The notes under the pieces: model-generated
The model's database searches: none
What the model was told of the DNA's origin: nothing
What the model saw: the letters and a program-made list of their open reading frames with translations, nothing else
Program-made: the position numbers and the translations under genes
Part shown: positions 6,601-6,852 of the stretch, in pieces
Layout of the letters: each line of letters begins with the position of its first letter
Position numbering within the stretch: the first letter of the stretch is position 1
DNA from: Dehalococcoidia bacterium
Lineage (GTDB): Bacteria > Chloroflexota > Dehalococcoidia > Dehalococcoidales > W498
DNA: 6,852 bases
NCBI GenBank assembly: GCA_030608125.1
Contig: JAUWEU010000041.1
Location: 1 to 6,852, forward strand
Direction: 5' to 3'

Positions 6601-6767
6601 ATGTTCCTTGGGAGGAGGGGCAAGTTGAGACAGGGCCGCGCCAGGAGATGCCAGCGCTACCGGCGGATAAGCGAATGGCTGACTTTAGAGAAGTCAATCT
6701 GGGCTTCTCCAAGGAGATGGCGGTCAGGGAAGCCAGGCGATGTTTGAGGTGTGACTTAAATAGATAA
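3663..6767 (+). CDS. nuoF: NuoF/HydB-type NADH-oxidizing flavoprotein fused to a GltD/NfnB-type FAD-NADPH oxidoreductase
   Basis: A 1034-residue fusion of two complete flavoproteins. Part one is HydB/NuoF-like: a thioredoxin-like [2Fe-2S] domain (about 25-105; Cys31, 35, 67, 71); the FMN/NADH fold with GLRGRGGAGFPTGRKW (182-197), CNGDEGDPGAFMDR (212-225) and GAGAFVCGEETALL (297-310); an SLBB domain (about 370-455); and a [4Fe-4S] site with Cys474, 477, 480 and Cys520. A HydB-like linker, RCPAAACDAL (549-558), follows. Part two is GltD/NfnB-like: a helical Fer4_20 domain with Cys563, 567, 602, 606, 610, 614; the FAD site VAIVGSGPAGLNAAYHLA (655-672); the second nucleotide (NADPH-type) site VAIIGGGNVALDTA (786-799) with VYRRSPEEMPA (813-823); GVFAAGDD (930-937); and a C-terminal CLRCD (1027-1031). 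It likely exchanges electrons between NADH at FMN and NAD(P)H at FAD through an Fe-S chain. The start is ATG at 3663, overlapping the NuoE stop, with AAAGGA 6 nt upstream. The symbol reflects the N-terminal half only. Confidence 0.92.
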   Translation: MEKLRNAEQLQDLRNQLIAKMDPNKTCVRICMTGCRAYGAEQVRDAFEEELERQGLGNKVEIRDTGCHGFCARAPVIVIEPQGIFYQQVTPEDIADIISQTLKRGRVIERLLYPDPQSEQRITYERDVPFYKGQQRNVLRNCGVISPTNISHYIARGGYSALEKSLFKMVPEEIVNQVTESGLRGRGGAGFPTGRKWSFVRASPSDVKYIVCNGDEGDPGAFMDRAMLEGDPHSVVEGMLIAAYAMGAETGFIYVRAEYPIAVEHLKIALAQAQELGLIGQNILGSGFDLEIRIKEGAGAFVCGEETALLASIEGKRGMPRPRPPFPAQSGLWGKPTNINNVETYANIPSIILNGADWYASVGTEQSKGTKIFSLAGKINNTGLVEVPIGIPIRKVVSDIGGGVPRGRKFKAVQMGGPSGGCVPERYLDLPVDYGSLESIGAIMGSGGMVVMDETTCLVDIARYFLAFTQAESCGKCVPCRLGTKRMLEILTRITEGKGVEGDIELLTELAEEVKDTALCGLGQTAPNPVLSTIRYFRDEYEAHIRQKRCPAAACDALVYAPCEHTCPINVDAVGYIALIGEERYEEALNLVRQRNPLAGVCGRVCHHPCEDKCRRGDIDEPVAINTLKRFAADYGAKTGVQTKVRVAKRREEKVAIVGSGPAGLNAAYHLARWGYQVTVFEALPVVGGMLAVGIPEYRLPREVLQADVDFITSLGVEIKTNTPIGPRLSLADLFQQGYKAVLIAIGAHKGLKLGIEGEELKGVFDGGSFLRDVNLGKKVTLGSRVAIIGGGNVALDTARTSLRLGTKEVTIVYRRSPEEMPANKEEISEAEHEGIKFLYLTAPSKVLGRDSQVESLECIRTELGEYDASGRRRPVAIEGSEFSLRVDTVIAAIGQQPDTSFLRGDEGLEIAKANTFVVDPVTLATQHAGVFAAGDDVTGPATVIEAMAAGEQAAISINKYLQGEDMRINRLAESKRPVDVPWEEGQVETGPRQEMPALPADKRMADFREVNLGFSKEMAVREARRCLRCDLNR

Positions 6768-6778
6768 CGGAGGAGAGA

Positions 6779-6852
6779 ATGGCAACAGTTTCCTTGACTA
6801 TAGACAATAAGGAGCTAATGGTAGAGGGGGGAATCACCATATTTCAAGCGGC
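6779..6852 (+). CDS. Start of a NuoG/HydA/FdhA-like subunit with N-terminal [2Fe-2S] ferredoxin domain; truncated by the window
   Basis: The first 24 codons of a gene beginning MATVSLTIDNKELMVEGGIT, open to the window edge. GGAGGAG (6769-6775) stands just before the ATG, and the gap to the fusion gene's TAA is 11 nt, so it is co-transcribed. The pattern xLTIDxxxxxVxxxxTIFxAA is the opening hairpin of the ferredoxin-like domain found at the N-terminus of NuoG, [FeFe]-hydrogenase HydA and NAD-dependent formate dehydrogenase alpha subunits. In an E-F-G gene order this subunit would pass electrons between the flavoprotein and a catalytic or carrier site. Which of these it is, or whether it is a short NuoG-like electron-transfer protein, cannot be told from 24 residues. 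Confidence 0.72.
   Translation, partial: MATVSLTIDNKELMVEGGITIFQA

Noticed and set aside
1..6852. CRISPR arrays, tRNA/rRNA genes, transposases, attachment sites, strong intrinsic terminators
   Set aside because: No repeat-spacer pattern, no tRNA-like cloverleaf, no transposase motifs and no stable GC hairpin followed by a T-run were seen; the window is almost fully coding outside 2894-3180.

Overview
This window most likely comes from an anaerobic bacterium. It joins a surface-glycan glycosyltransferase cluster to a soluble, NuoEFG-like, iron-sulfur-rich NAD(P)H oxidoreductase operon. The gene style suggests a strict anaerobe, possibly Chloroflexota/Dehalococcoidia or a syntrophic or sulfate-reducing lineage. 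That is an impression from the protein families, and no marker gene here fixes the taxonomy.

Left part, minus strand (about 2893 down to 1): four genes read leftwards. They are a dolichyl/polyprenyl-phosphate-sugar-synthase-like GT2 (2893-2210), a second GT2 with a C-terminal hydrophobic segment (2181-1198), a SAM-dependent methyltransferase that lacks the C-terminal part of its fold (1201-683), and the first 219 codons of a GT4 glycosyltransferase that runs off the window (659-1). Spacing is tight (28 nt, a 4-nt ATGA overlap, 23 nt), so they are probably one operon. Its likely role is building a lipid-linked or cell-surface glycan.

Middle (2894-3180): a divergent intergenic region with two face-away sigma70-type promoters, each with a 17-nt spacer and a perfect TATAAT. 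The leftward one would start transcription only about 4 nt before the first GT2 ATG, giving a nearly leaderless mRNA. The rightward one precedes a 33-codon ORF that resembles the first ~25 residues of a NuoG/HydA-type [2Fe-2S] ferredoxin domain and then stops. The ORF ends in a strong Shine-Dalgarno sequence whose expected start position carries ATA instead of ATG.

Right part, plus strand (3181-6852): a NuoE-type [2Fe-2S] subunit, then a 1034-residue fusion, then the first codons of a NuoG/FdhA/HydA-like subunit cut by the window edge. The fusion is a complete HydB/NuoF-type flavoprotein (Trx-like [2Fe-2S], FMN/NADH site, SLBB, [4Fe-4S]) followed by a complete GltD/NfnB-type FAD-NADPH module in place of the usual C-terminal ferredoxin domains. 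The genes overlap or lie within 11 nt of each other. Together they look like the diaphorase part of a cytosolic formate dehydrogenase, hydrogenase or transhydrogenase-type complex that could link NADH, NADPH and a further low-potential carrier. Flavin-based electron bifurcation is a reasonable hypothesis but the sequence does not prove it.

The most notable items are the NuoF-GltD fusion, the ferredoxin-like fragment at the head of the operon, the missing canonical start of the NuoE gene, and the truncated methyltransferase.
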